A stretch of 64,000 bases of DNA, from positions 37,062 to 101,061 of the forward strand of contig NZ_JAMBOH010000019.1 of NCBI RefSeq assembly GCF_023715505.1, in the 5' to 3' direction. Made by a program: the position numbers and the translations under genes. Shown piece by piece: positions 49,760 through 59,037 of the stretch (positions within the stretch are counted from its first letter, which is position 1; each line of letters starts with the position of its first letter). Origin of the DNA: Neobacillus cucumis. GTDB taxonomy: Bacteria; Bacillota; Bacilli; Bacillales_B; DSM-18226. The notes beneath the pieces are model-generated. The model was given only the letters and a program-made list of their open reading frames with translations. It did no database searches and had not been told where the DNA came from.

Positions 49760-51229
49760 TCACTGAACTTGTTCGTTTGTATGTTTTTTCAATATATTTA
49801 GCAGACCTTCGTTAATTTTACAGTTCTTAAAGGCAAACGACTGCATAATAAGGTCAATTTCTTCTTCGGATAAATCTTTAAAAATCTTCGCATACTCGGG
49901 CTGGATCAGTGCTCCCGCATAAATGGTAAAAATGGCTTGTGAAAGGCTGGAAAGATTAAAACTGTGAGACAGTTCAGGATTAACCACCTCTTCCAAATGG
50001 CTAGCTAACTTCTCGACTGATTTTCTTGCTTCAAACCCAGGCAGCCAAATCATCCAATCGTCCGTATTTAATGCAAGTTTCATTTTTAAAATGGAAGAAA
50101 TCTTCTTCATATACTCTGATTCCGGGTCAAGTGTCACTAACCCCATAACGCCAACATCCTTATACGTCCAAGTTGTCCAATGAGCGCCAAATTCTTCAAA
50201 AATATGAATTTGATCATCCATGGCACTTAAACGATCCGGGATCTCCTGCTCTGGACCATTATAGACGGAGCCAAACTCACCCACCCAAAGAGGTACATCA
50301 TATTTCTCTGCAAACTTAGTACCTTCATGGTTATAAAATACTTCCTCTTGGACAGATTTATCCCAATACTTGCCACTCTCTACGCGGGCCGTTTTTGCAT
50401 CTGCCACTCCCGGGTACTGTCCTGGTCCAAATCCAGCCGCTGTATAGTTATGACTGCTGTAGACCAGATTTTTTGCAAATGGAGCTTCTAAACCGGCAAA
50501 CAGCTTGGAATAGTTATCCCCTTCAAGGAAAATGATGTGGTCAGGATCAATATTGCGGATGGCTTCAACGACCCGTTTATAAATCCGATTCATCCTTTCC
50601 CAATCTGGTTTATAATTGCCAAAGAATGTGTGTGGAAAATCGCCGTGCGGGGTATTCACACATGGTTCATTCATGACGTTATATCCTGCAATAACACCTC
50701 GCCCTTTATAACGGCGGGCAAACTCTTCCCACAGAGCGATAAACCTGTCTTGATACGTTTTGTCATGCCAGAAAAAGCTATGCCGCACATCATTATCTGA
50801 ATGCCAGTGGGTGTTTTGGAACCCCTGCACGGCGTGAAGATCAAGAATAACGTAAAGTCCGTGCTTTTCACAAAGATCAATGATTTTGTCCAGGCGGTTA
50901 AATCCCGATTCTTTGTAAGTAAAAGGTGCCTCATCATCCTCAAAATGTCGATAATTTAAAGGAATTCGAATGGTGGTTGCTCCCCAGCTCTTAATAAACT
51001 TAATATCATCTTCACCAAAGAAATAGTGCAGCAGCCGGTCGAATAAAAATTCTGCTTTTTCCTTTCCAATGACTTCGGAAACCGTGTGACGGAGGGCATG
51101 TTCCGTCCCTGTATAGCCATTAATAAAGTCCTCCATATTCATCCAGCCGCCAATACAAGTTCCTCGAAGTTGAATTGGATTTCCAGTTGAATCCGTAATT
51201 TTATTATTTCTTACCTGAAGCAATTCCAT
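49760..51229 (-). CDS. GH5-family glycoside hydrolase, intracellular
   Basis: A 489-residue GH5-type enzyme. Acid/base Glu188 is in [10 protein letters not shown] and nucleophile Glu318 in [26 protein letters not shown] and [12 protein letters not shown] are further clan-A features. After the barrel (about 1-370) there is a C-terminal helical extension of over 100 residues of unknown role. No signal peptide. The substrate is not clear; it lies between a GPH-type symporter and the FAH-type gene, so it may act on an imported glycoside whose aglycone or sugar acid enters the oxidative route (inference). The frame is open to 51259; ATG 51229 follows AAAGGAAGG. Confidence 0.8.
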   Translation of the reverse strand: MELLQVRNNKITDSTGNPIQLRGTCIGGWMNMEDFINGYTGTEHALRHTVSEVIGKEKAEFLFDRLLHYFFGEDDIKFIKSWGATTIRIPLNYRHFEDDEAPFTYKESGFNRLDKIIDLCEKHGLYVILDLHAVQGFQNTHWHSDNDVRHSFFWHDKTYQDRFIALWEEFARRYKGRGVIAGYNVMNEPCVNTPHGDFPHTFFGNYKPDWERMNRIYKRVVEAIRNIDPDHIIFLEGDNYSKLFAGLEAPFAKNLVYSSHNYTAAGFGPGQYPGVADAKTARVESGKYWDKSVQEEVFYNHEGTKFAEKYDVPLWVGEFGSVYNGPEQEIPDRLSAMDDQIHIFEEFGAHWTTWTYKDVGVMGLVTLDPESEYMKKISSILKMKLALNTDDWMIWLPGFEARKSVEKLASHLEEVVNPELSHSFNLSSLSQAIFTIYAGALIQPEYAKIFKDLSEEEIDLIMQSFAFKNCKINEGLLNILKKHTNEQVQ

Positions 51230-51313
51230 CTTTATTTCCTTCCTTTCAATGTTGAACAAGTGTCCAATTCTCCGTATTGTAAAAACAAACTATTCTATAT
51301 TTTTGCGATTTTC

Positions 51314-52696
51314 TTATCCTCTCGCTTTTAATTCAGCTAGAACTCTTTTATGTTCTTTTTCATCCAAGTTGTAGAAGTATATGGCGACAAGCTCGATAAG
51401 AACAAATACTGCCGGAATGGCTGTCATTGTAACCAAAATACCATTTAATGCGGTTGCCGTTTGGGCTTGATTGGCAACATAACCGAAGTTGGCCAAGATC
51501 AAACCTGGGACAATTCCTCCGATAGCCATACCAAACTTAAAGAAGAATCCGACTAATGCATATATGACACCGCTTGCACGTTTACCAGTCTTGTATTCAC
51601 CATAATCAATTGTTTCAGGAATTAATGCCCAAGTAAAGGCACCTGCCGTGATGGTACCTAATGCCGCAACTAAACGCCCTGCAAATACAAGCGGAACCAT
51701 GGATGCTGGAATAACAAATAAAGCGATTAAGCCGATTGCCTTCAAAGTTAAAGCTGTAAATAGTAACTTTTTCTTACCCATCCATTTATACATCAATGGC
51801 ATTAATGGCATAAGGATGAGTGCAGGAAGCGTTCCCATTAAACCATACCACTTGACTAAATCCGGTCTTGCAACGTTATAAGTGACATAATAAATTCCAA
51901 CAGAGTTGACGATGGAGTTAACACCGAAATTAAGAATAAAGAAAAAGCATACAATGACTAGCGGACGATTGGCCTTTAATTGAAGAAAGATATCTTTAAA
52001 ATTAACTTTTGCTTCTTTGGAGTGATTAATTTGTACTCGTTCTTTTGTATTCATGAAACTGTAAATTAATAGAAGTGCGCCTAAAACTCCCATGATTGAC
52101 ATGGTAATTTGCCATCCAGTACTTGTTTTTCCAGTTGCATTTGTAAAAAGTCCGGCTAAAAGCGGTACTCCAAAAGAAACAATTAAGCCACCAGTATTTG
52201 AAAATAACATTCTAACGGAAGTTAAACTTACAACCTCTTTGTTATCTTGAGTAATGGCTGAAGTAAGCGCGGCATAAGGAATGTTAACTACTGAATAGGT
52301 GATCGATAACAGAATATAAGTAATATAGGCATACACTAGTTTCATAGGATCAGAAAACGCAGGAGTGGTAAAACAAAGAATCGCTACGCCTGCAAATGGA
52401 AAGGCACCATATAAAAGGTATGGACGAAATCTTCCGTATTTAGTATTTGTTTTATCAACAAATGTTCCAATCAGCGGATCAGCTACTGCATCAATCATAC
52501 GAACAATCAGAAACATAAACCCGGCCGCTGCGGCCGAAATTCCAAATACATCAGTATAGAAGAATAATAGATAACTACTTACGGTTTGATAAATGAAGTT
52601 ACAAGCTAAATCCCCAGTGGCATATCCAATTTTTTCCTTCATTTTAATTCTTCCAGTTGGTATTACTGCTATTTTTTCAGCAAGATTTGTATTCAT
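51314..52696 (-). CDS. GPH-family sugar/cation symporter (MFS superfamily)
   Basis: A 460-residue protein with about twelve hydrophobic segments, of the glycoside-pentoside-hexuronide:cation symporter family. The N-terminal motif KEKIGYATGDLACNFIYQT and the RMIDAVADPLIGTFVDKTNTKYGRFRPY region are characteristic. It probably imports a pentoside, oligosaccharide or uronide with Na+ or H+. It starts the apparent operon GPH - GH5 - FAH - ALDH - IlvD/Edd. The frame is open to 52720; ATG 52696 follows AAAGGAGGATAAGG. An inverted TTTGT...GCACAAA motif lies about 80 bases upstream. Confidence 0.9.
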   Translation of the reverse strand: MNTNLAEKIAVIPTGRIKMKEKIGYATGDLACNFIYQTVSSYLLFFYTDVFGISAAAAGFMFLIVRMIDAVADPLIGTFVDKTNTKYGRFRPYLLYGAFPFAGVAILCFTTPAFSDPMKLVYAYITYILLSITYSVVNIPYAALTSAITQDNKEVVSLTSVRMLFSNTGGLIVSFGVPLLAGLFTNATGKTSTGWQITMSIMGVLGALLLIYSFMNTKERVQINHSKEAKVNFKDIFLQLKANRPLVIVCFFFILNFGVNSIVNSVGIYYVTYNVARPDLVKWYGLMGTLPALILMPLMPLMYKWMGKKKLLFTALTLKAIGLIALFVIPASMVPLVFAGRLVAALGTITAGAFTWALIPETIDYGEYKTGKRASGVIYALVGFFFKFGMAIGGIVPGLILANFGYVANQAQTATALNGILVTMTAIPAVFVLIELVAIYFYNLDEKEHKRVLAELKARG

Positions 52697-52773
52697 CCTT
52701 ATCCTCCTTTTGGTAATCAATCATATAATAATGAAGCAGGAACACTGGTCTTCTCCAAAGTTAGACAACTTCG

Positions 52774-52790
52774 TTTGTCTGTCGCACAAA
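52774..52790. promoter_or_regulatory. Inverted TTTGT-N5-GCACAAA motif, possible CdaR operator
   Basis: Half sites TTTGT and GCACAAA upstream of the GPH-led operon resemble the inverted repeat at 55292-55309 upstream of glycerate kinase. The regulator binding here is not known; the adjacent CdaR-type gene is a candidate. Confidence 0.35.
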
Positions 52791-52900
52791 CAAAGTGATA
52801 ATAAAGAATCCTTCACCTCCCTTTTCTCTCCTCTTTAAGATAAAAATCTTATCGGCAGTTTAACATTAGAATAGCTAGAGTTTCCCAATCCTTCCCTTAT

Positions 52901-53935
52901 TCACTTATACCAAATAATTGAACATATTAATTCAAATAATTCTAGGATTACTTTGGGATTCTTGTTTGTTAAGTTCCCTATTTTTTCTAACCTATAATTC
53001 AATGTATTTCTGTGAATTTTCAGTTTTTTAGCTGTATTGTTAATATCACCATTTTCCTCCAAGTATACTTGCAATGTATGGAACAACTCCTGATCGTTTC
53101 CTAAACTTTCTAGGACCGATAAGATAGAATTATGATGATCTCTGTGATCGGAGGCGAGATGTATAAATAACTTTAAATCATTATAAAAATAGACCTTTTC
53201 TGAGGGTTTTATTTTCACCCCAACTGACAATGCATTGGCAGCCTGTTCCAGCGTAATGGCGGCAAATTCCTCCTTTTCACCGATTGCTACTTTTTCTATA
53301 TCCTTATTTACTAATAAATCGGTTACTACTTCCTTAAAGCTGCTAGGTTCTGTCAGAAACAGGACCCTCTTGCTATTGTCAACGGTGAAAAAGTGCCTAA
53401 ACCCATCAAAAAATGCCTTCATGCCTTTTGAATGTAATTTTCCTTTAATTAATATGGCTTGACATTTTTTTGTTAGGTCAATACCATACATTTTTCCCTG
53501 TTGTAAAAATTCATCATCATAGCTTGTTTTTCGATAGGATAATTCGTGATAAAATGTCTCACGCTTGATTCTGTCATTCTGTGCTTTCTTATTTATGTTT
53601 TCCTGTTCGATTAGAAGTCTTGCGGTTGCCCCAACAAGCTTACTAAAGGGCCTTACTTCATCAGGAAGCCCTGTAATCCCAATTACCCCAATAATCTCAC
53701 CGTTAATAACAATAGGCTCATTGACGCCAGGCTTCATCCCGTCACCTTCGGTATAAATTTCAATGATGCTCTTTTGGGCAATGACCTTTGATGCCCCCTT
53801 ATGCAATGATCCTATCCGTTGTTTATCTCCACTCCCAATAATCACCCCTTTTTCATCCATTAGATTAATATTGTAGGGTATGATCTTCATCATTTCCTTT
53901 GTGACCTTTTCAGCTATTGGCTTTGATAGTTTCAT
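52901..53935 (-). CDS. CdaR-family sugar-diacid/glycerate-responsive regulator
   Basis: A 344-residue regulator. The N-terminal sugar-diacid recognition domain is clear (AEKVTKEMMKIIPYNINLMD, VIIGSGDKQRIGSLHKGA, GEIIGVIGITGLPDEVRPFS). The C-terminal 60 residues carry the PucR/CdaR helix-turn-helix (NNTAKKLKIHRNTLNYRLEK). Such proteins sense glycerate, glycolate or hexarates and activate their catabolism. It lies 205 bases upstream of the GPH operon and downstream of glycerate kinase, all on the same strand. ATG 53935 follows AAAAGGTGATG. Confidence 0.92.
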   Translation of the reverse strand: MKLSKPIAEKVTKEMMKIIPYNINLMDEKGVIIGSGDKQRIGSLHKGASKVIAQKSIIEIYTEGDGMKPGVNEPIVINGEIIGVIGITGLPDEVRPFSKLVGATARLLIEQENINKKAQNDRIKRETFYHELSYRKTSYDDEFLQQGKMYGIDLTKKCQAILIKGKLHSKGMKAFFDGFRHFFTVDNSKRVLFLTEPSSFKEVVTDLLVNKDIEKVAIGEKEEFAAITLEQAANALSVGVKIKPSEKVYFYNDLKLFIHLASDHRDHHNSILSVLESLGNDQELFHTLQVYLEENGDINNTAKKLKIHRNTLNYRLEKIGNLTNKNPKVILELFELICSIIWYK

Positions 53936-54034
53936 GACATCACCTTTTCTTACCAGCTATTCATTATTAGTTTAAACCTGCTAAACTATTTAATAAATAG
54001 GGCAGAACTCATTTTATGGCCTAGTTGATCACAT

Positions 54035-55177
54035 TTACCTCGCCAAATTCATTAATCTTATCGCACTTTCAGAGGCTCTTTTCAGGTTTTGCTGACCATT
54101 TGCTAATGCTTCCTCTAGTGAACTAACTCCTTGCATAATGCTAAAAATAGAATCAATCTTCTCGTACAAGGAATCGATATTTCCACCGACTTTACCAGCG
54201 AATGCCACCACTGGCTTATGATATTTCTTAGCAAGTGAAGCCACCCCAAAAGGAGTTTTTCCAAATTTAGTTTGGAAGTCTATACTGCCTTCACCAGTCC
54301 AGACCATGTCTGCATCCTTAACTTTCTCTTCCAGTGACGAATATTCGATAACCATATCAATACCTTTTTTTAAAGTTCCATTTAAGAACACCATGAGTCC
54401 AGCACCCAAGCCGCCTGCTGCACCAGCTCCAGGTACATCCAGGAGGTTTATATTAAATTGTGCTTTAATAATATTTGCGTAATTCATTAAATTTTTGTCT
54501 AATAGTTCAACCACTTCTGGTGTCGCACCTTTTTGTGGTCCAAATACAACGGTTGCCCCTTGTTCTCCACAAAGCGGGTTATTAACGTCACAGGCAACTT
54601 CAAGGCTAATATCCTTTATCCGCGGATCAAAATGGGTCAGATCAATTCTTGCCAAGCGGCCTAACTCCCCTCCGCCAAAACCCAGCTCTTCGCCATTTGC
54701 ATCGAGCAGTTTACCGCCTAAAGCTTGTACTACCCCTGCTCCGCCATCATTTGTAGCACTTCCGCCGATACCAATTAATAGTTTATTTATCCCCTTATCT
54801 AAACAGGCTTTTATTAATTGACCTGTACCGTAGGTGGTGGTAACAAGGGGATTCCTTTCTTCTTTTCGTACTAAATGAAGTCCACTTGCACTAGCCATTT
54901 CAATGATTCCAGTTTTACCATCTCCTAAAATCCCATAGGGGGCTTCCACTTCATTTCCCAAAGGACCTATAACTTTTTTCGTATATATTTCACCGCCAGT
55001 AGCATCAACCAGCGATTGCATCGTGCCTTCTCCGCCATCGGCCATTGGAACTTGAATGCACGTAATCTGATGATTTACTTTCTTGATTCCTCTTTCCATT
55101 GCTTCACATGCCTCTTTTGCTGTCATACTTTCTTTAAATGAATCTGGTGCTAATACGATGACAAAATTTTTGTCCAT
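54035..55177 (-). CDS. glxK: Glycerate kinase, GlxK/GarK type
   Basis: A 380-residue enzyme phosphorylating D-glycerate. It starts KNFVIVLAPDSFKESMTAKE and includes VPMADGGEGTMQSLVDATGG, GIGGSATNDGGAGVVQALGG and VACDVNNPLCGEQGATVVFG, all characteristic of this kinase family. Association with CdaR is common in Bacillus and enteric bacteria. In this locus it may use glycerate from sugar-acid breakdown. The frame is open to 55210; ATG 55177 follows AAAGGGGGCGG. A palindrome lies about 115 bases upstream. Confidence 0.93.
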   Translation of the reverse strand: MDKNFVIVLAPDSFKESMTAKEACEAMERGIKKVNHQITCIQVPMADGGEGTMQSLVDATGGEIYTKKVIGPLGNEVEAPYGILGDGKTGIIEMASASGLHLVRKEERNPLVTTTYGTGQLIKACLDKGINKLLIGIGGSATNDGGAGVVQALGGKLLDANGEELGFGGGELGRLARIDLTHFDPRIKDISLEVACDVNNPLCGEQGATVVFGPQKGATPEVVELLDKNLMNYANIIKAQFNINLLDVPGAGAAGGLGAGLMVFLNGTLKKGIDMVIEYSSLEEKVKDADMVWTGEGSIDFQTKFGKTPFGVASLAKKYHKPVVAFAGKVGGNIDSLYEKIDSIFSIMQGVSSLEEALANGQQNLKRASESAIRLMNLAR

Positions 55178-55291
55178 GATTCCGCCCCCTTTCCTTTTTA
55201 TAATAGACATTTACCAAAACCAGTAAAGCGCTTTCTAAAATCATATTAATCTATTTACTTTTATTTTGGTATAGTCGATGCAACAAATATA

Positions 55292-55309
55292 TTTGTGCAT
55301 TTGCACAAA
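55292..55309. promoter_or_regulatory. Palindrome TTTGTGCA-TT-TGCACAAA upstream of glycerate kinase
   Basis: A perfect 8-bp inverted repeat with a 2-base spacer, about 115 bases before the glycerate kinase start. The size fits a dimeric activator site, possibly CdaR (inference). Confidence 0.45.
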
Positions 55310-55410
55310 AACATTATTTCAAGGCCGGCAGATCAAGAGAAACAGGGCAGGCTTTTTAACTTTAATTTTCCATGTCTAAATATAGTTTCTACACATCTTT
55401 TTCTAATAAA

Positions 55411-55445
55411 AATAGGGCTGATCCTTGGTTTTTGAATCAGCTCCC
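55411..55445 (-). terminator. Terminator of the third ABC importer operon
   Basis: On the minus strand GCTGAT / ATCAGC with flanking pairs is followed by CTATTTTTATT. It is just downstream of the 55462-56358 gene. Confidence 0.65.
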
Positions 55446-55461
55446 TTTTGATAACTTGTTA

Positions 55462-56358
55462 TTATCCTTTAACAGAACCCGCTGCAATACCTTCCACAAT
55501 TCTGTCACTAAGAACAAAGAAAGCAATAAGAACCGGAATAATACTGATCATCAAGGTTGCACCAATTGCACCCCAATCTGTTAAATATTGTCCTACAAAG
55601 TTATTAACTCCAACTGTGATAGTCTTCCATTTATCAGAGCTTAAGAAAGTATTAACAAAGACGAATTCGTTCCAGTTATAAATCATGTTAATGATTACCG
55701 TTGTTGAAAGTACTGGTACGGTCATTGGCAGTGTAATTTGAAAAAAGATCCGATGAATCGAACAGCCATCTATTACTGCAGCTTCTTCTACCTCCCGTGG
55801 AAGGGATTTGTAAAAGCCACTTAAGATCATGATGGTGATAGGCAAGTTGAACGCTACATAAGATAAAATGACAGAAATAGGATTATCGATTAAATGGACA
55901 GATTTAAAGGTATTAAATAATGGTATTAATGTTGAGTGAAGGGGAATCATATACCCCGCCATAAACAAGCCTAGAACTAACCCGCTAAGCTTCCATTGCA
56001 TTCTTGTAATCGCGAATGTGACAAAGCTAGCTAGAATGACAGTTAGTACGACAGCTACAACGGTGTAAATCACACTATTAAAAAAGTAAGCATCAATATG
56101 TCCAGCAGTCCAAGCCTTTAAATAGTTACCCCATTGTGGATGTTGAGGCAATGAGAATGGGGACATACCAAAAACCTCTTGATTGGTTTTTAAGGAAAAA
56201 AGGAATAACCATATCAATGGGTAAATCTGGATGATAGCGATCATTCCTAGAATTAAATAGAGAATTCCGTAACCAATTTTTTTCCCAAACGTATTACTAG
56301 TTTTATATGAAGCAGATAGGGTCGAATGTGTTTGTGTTTCATATGCAACTTTGCTCAT
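55462..56358 (-). CDS. Carbohydrate ABC permease (MalG/AraQ type)
   Basis: A 298-residue permease with six membrane segments. EAA loop VEEAAVIDGCSIHRIFFQITLP; the C-terminus ends SDRIVEGIAAGSVKG. It pairs with the permease encoded 18 bases upstream. The frame is open to 56367, but the ATG at 56358 follows AAGGGGAGTG. It is part of the operon with duplicated binding-protein genes upstream. The substrate is unknown; neighbouring two-component genes of the YesMN type suggest response to an extracellular sugar. Confidence 0.9.
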   Translation of the reverse strand: MSKVAYETQTHSTLSASYKTSNTFGKKIGYGILYLILGMIAIIQIYPLIWLFLFSLKTNQEVFGMSPFSLPQHPQWGNYLKAWTAGHIDAYFFNSVIYTVVAVVLTVILASFVTFAITRMQWKLSGLVLGLFMAGYMIPLHSTLIPLFNTFKSVHLIDNPISVILSYVAFNLPITIMILSGFYKSLPREVEEAAVIDGCSIHRIFFQITLPMTVPVLSTTVIINMIYNWNEFVFVNTFLSSDKWKTITVGVNNFVGQYLTDWGAIGATLMISIIPVLIAFFVLSDRIVEGIAAGSVKG

Positions 56359-56376
56359 CTTATTCACTCCCCTTTT

Positions 56377-57252
56377 TTAATAATCCACATCTTTAGTAGA
56401 TAGTAGTTTTTGAATTAACCAGGTCATTAGCATACAGATCACAAGTAAACCGAACCCGATGGCACTTCCGTAACCGAAGTTATATTTGGTGAATGCTTCT
56501 GTATACATATAGGATGCCATAACCTCACTCGCATGGTTAGGGCCGCCGCCAGTCAAGACGAAAATTAAATCAAAATACTTTAATGAACCAACGATGGCTA
56601 AAATGACCATTACTTTGATGACTCCTGCAATCAGAGGAACTTTAATTTTATAAGCAATTTGAAAAGCAGTGGCACCATCAATTTTCGCCGCTTCAATCAG
56701 TTCTTCCGGAACATTTTTTAAAGCAGCATAAAAAATGATGATATAAAAACCAGCGTATTGCCAAACAATCGGAATAAATAGGGCATATAAAACGATGTTC
56801 GAATCCGCTAACCAAAGCGGTGGATTTTCCACACCAAACGTCATTAACAATCTGTTGATCATTCCGTTAGACGGGTCAAATATCTTCGCCCATAACTGTG
56901 CTATTGCAACAGAAGATAACAACATGGGGATTAGGTAAATTTTTCTTAAAAAGTTAGCTCCCTTAATCTTACTTGCTAAAATTAACGATAAAATCAAGTA
57001 ACCAATCAGGCTGATTGTGGAGAAAATACCGAGTAATAAGGAATGCCATGTACTTTGCCAAAACATTTTGTCATGGATTAGATTTTTGTAGTTCTCTAAA
57101 CCTATAAACTTCATCTTCCCGATGCCGTTCCAGTCCATTAAACCATAATAACCTGTTTGAACTATTGGGATATAAATCAAAATAAGAATAAGTAGTAAGG
57201 CAGGAAGTACGTAGAGGCTTATGGCTAACTTGTTTGACATTACGTTTTTCAT
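56377..57252 (-). CDS. Carbohydrate ABC permease (MalF/AraP type)
   Basis: A 291-residue permease: ISLYVLPALLLILILIYIPI and YYGLMDWNGIGKMKFIGLEN at the N-terminus, EAA loop LIEAAKIDGATAFQIAYKIKVP. It heterodimerises with the 55462-56358 product. ATG 57252 follows AAGGGAGTA. The 183-base gap to the binding-protein gene contains both a strong hairpin and copy 3 of the dispersed repeat, so permease expression is probably lower than that of the binding protein. Confidence 0.9.
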   Translation of the reverse strand: MKNVMSNKLAISLYVLPALLLILILIYIPIVQTGYYGLMDWNGIGKMKFIGLENYKNLIHDKMFWQSTWHSLLLGIFSTISLIGYLILSLILASKIKGANFLRKIYLIPMLLSSVAIAQLWAKIFDPSNGMINRLLMTFGVENPPLWLADSNIVLYALFIPIVWQYAGFYIIIFYAALKNVPEELIEAAKIDGATAFQIAYKIKVPLIAGVIKVMVILAIVGSLKYFDLIFVLTGGGPNHASEVMASYMYTEAFTKYNFGYGSAIGFGLLVICMLMTWLIQKLLSTKDVDY

Positions 57253-57273
57253 TTTCTATACTCCCTTCTAATT

Positions 57274-57371
57274 AAAAACGTAAGCGCCTAGGTCGGGAGC
57301 GACAGGCTTAAGTCGAGCCTTCTTGAAGGATTGAATTAAGCCTGTCGCCCCTAAGCGCTGAAGCTAGATAG
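57274..57371. repeat. Dispersed intergenic repeat, copy 3 (diverged)
   Basis: AACGTAAGCGCCTAGGTC and CCCCTAAGCGCTGAAGCTAGA match the ends of copies 1 and 2; the arms GCGACAGGCTTAA / TTAAGCCTGTCGC are a perfect inverted repeat. It lies within an operon gap, just upstream of a permease ribosome site. Confidence 0.65.
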
Positions 57372-57380
57372 TCTTAATTA

Positions 57381-57411
57381 GATAGAGGGCATATTTTGTA
57401 TGCCCTCTATC
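57381..57411 (-). terminator. Intercistronic hairpin after the binding-protein gene
   Basis: A perfect 13-bp stem GATAGAGGGCATA / TATGCCCTCTATC, loop TTTTG, without a strong T-tract. Its place after a binding-protein gene and before permeases parallels the hairpin between araN and araP. Confidence 0.65.
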
Positions 57412-57435
57412 TTTAATAGAATGAATTACGCTTAC

Positions 57436-58764
57436 TTACTTTTGTTCTTTAGCAAGAGCATCTGCCTGTTGTTTAGCAAAGTCTTTCGGCGTAATTTGTT
57501 TTCCAAATAGAGCTGTCATTAAATCATGGTGTAATTCAGATACAGCTGGGCTAGATTGAGTATCAAAATAAGTCGTAACGTTTGATGCTTCACTCAAATC
57601 CTTCAAGATATCAATATACATTGGAGACAGTTTCAAATTAGATGTGTCTACTTTCGTTGCAGGTATAACACCAGCATCAGTAACTGATTTTTTACCCCAT
57701 TCTTTCACTAAGAATCCAACAAAATCTTTTGCTTCTTTCTTCACTTTAGAATCCTTCGCTACGAATAAACCAACGCCAGGGCCGCCAACATAACTGTTAA
57801 TGTCTGTACCTTTACCGCCTTCATAAGTTGGGAATTTAAAGTAGCCGATTTTTTCTTTAAAATCTTGTTTAACATCAGGGCTTGTCGTATAGTTTGGCAA
57901 TTCCCAAGTAGCGGTTAAGAACATCGCTGCTTTTTCATTCATAAAGTAACCTTTTGCATCTTCATTTGATAAAGCGCTGGCACCTTTTTCAAAGCCGCCC
58001 ATATCTACTAAGTTTTGAACTTCTTGACCTGCTTTTACAATAGCAGGGTCAGTCATTTTTGCTTTTCCATGAATAACATCTGTTAAAATCGTAGGTCCGC
58101 CAATACGATCTGCTAGATACATAAACCAGAAGGATGCTGGCCAGCCATCTTTAGCGCCTACAGTCGCAGGGGTAACCCCGTTTTTCGCTAATGTCTTCAC
58201 AACATTTTTATATTCTTCAAATGTTTTAGGAACTTCAAGGTTATATTTCTTGAAAATTTCTTTGTTATAAAAAACGTATGAAATGTTTAATTCTAATGGT
58301 AAACCATAAGTTTTGCCATTTACCGCATACGATTCTTTTACACCCGGGATAAACGCGTCTTTAAGATCAGGATCGTTATTTACGACATCGTCTAATGGCT
58401 CTAACATGTCACCTTGTACGTATGGCTGGATAAATCCATCTGACCATGTCATACCAATATCAGGTAATTCATTGGATGAAGCTAAAACTTTAAGCTTGTC
58501 TCTGTATTGATCAGGGCTTAAAATTTCTGTTTCAATTTTTACATCTTTATGCTGTTTTTCATAATCAGCAATGATATTTTTTACAATCGAGAACTGTGCA
58601 TTTGAACTGCCTTCTGGCCATAAATGCATAAATTTAATGACTTTCTTGTCACCGTTTGAAGCGCTTTCTTCACTAGACGAACTTGATGAAGAACAGCCAG
58701 CAAGTGCTAAGGCAGCAAGCATTACCAAGGACATCAAGACTGAAATCGTTTTCTTTTTAAACAA
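57436..58764 (-). CDS. Sugar-binding lipoprotein, duplicate copy 2
   Basis: A 442-residue lipoprotein with lipobox LAGC (Cys24) followed by a run of Ser. The family 1 fold is shown by DMGMTWSDG-type and FMNEKAAMFLTATWELPNYT stretches. It is nearly the same length as, and highly similar to, the product of 59038-60366, differing at scattered positions and in the Ser-rich linker. It starts with TTG (58764) after AGGGGGAATAAC, as the other copy does. It is the copy next to the permease genes, so it is probably the main partner. Its upstream DNA retains traces of the response-regulator 3' end, which marks it as the derived copy. Confidence 0.9.
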   Translation of the reverse strand: MFKKKTISVLMSLVMLAALALAGCSSSSSSSEESASNGDKKVIKFMHLWPEGSSNAQFSIVKNIIADYEKQHKDVKIETEILSPDQYRDKLKVLASSNELPDIGMTWSDGFIQPYVQGDMLEPLDDVVNNDPDLKDAFIPGVKESYAVNGKTYGLPLELNISYVFYNKEIFKKYNLEVPKTFEEYKNVVKTLAKNGVTPATVGAKDGWPASFWFMYLADRIGGPTILTDVIHGKAKMTDPAIVKAGQEVQNLVDMGGFEKGASALSNEDAKGYFMNEKAAMFLTATWELPNYTTSPDVKQDFKEKIGYFKFPTYEGGKGTDINSYVGGPGVGLFVAKDSKVKKEAKDFVGFLVKEWGKKSVTDAGVIPATKVDTSNLKLSPMYIDILKDLSEASNVTTYFDTQSSPAVSELHHDLMTALFGKQITPKDFAKQQADALAKEQK

Positions 58765-58825
58765 TTGTTATTCCCCCTATGACCTTTTATTGTGTGTTTG
58801 TTTACATTTATAGCTTAACATTCTG

Positions 58826-58844
58826 ATAGTTTCGAAAATAGGTC
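58826..58844. promoter_or_regulatory. Conserved upstream element of binding-protein copy 2
   Basis: On the minus strand GACCTATTTTCGAAACTAT, 62 bases before the TTG start. The same element, lacking one base, is before copy 1 (60424-60441). A candidate site for the YesN-type response regulator or promoter element. Confidence 0.45.
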
Positions 58845-58928
58845 ACAACGATTAGGAAAAATACCACTATTTTTAGAAAGCCCTTTCATTTCGTAATCAT
58901 GCCATATATGTATATAACGATAAACACT

Positions 58929-58957
58929 AAAAAACTTCCAGTTAATATAACTGGAAG
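58929..58957 (-). terminator. Terminator between the two binding-protein genes
   Basis: On the minus strand CTTCCAGTTA / TAACTGGAAG with loop TAT is followed by TTTTTTAG. It ends the transcript of copy 1, so copy 2 and the permeases likely have their own promoter. Confidence 0.85.
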
Positions 58958-59037
58958 CCCTTGTAACCCCGGCTTATCTGTCGCAGCTCCTGCATCTTTT
59001 TCCTTCTAGGGTTATAAAACGTAATAAATTGAGTTAT

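Noticed and set aside
55222..55238. AGTAAAGCGCTTTCTAA upstream of glycerate kinase as a cre site
   Set aside because: The core AAAGCGCTTT is good, but the outer TG and CA are missing (three mismatches).
58957..59037. Minus-strand frame after binding-protein copy 1 ending ELRQISRGYKGFQLY, faintly like an IS3 transposase C-terminus
   Set aside because: The match is short and by eye only; no start, no other IS motif and no inverted ends are visible.
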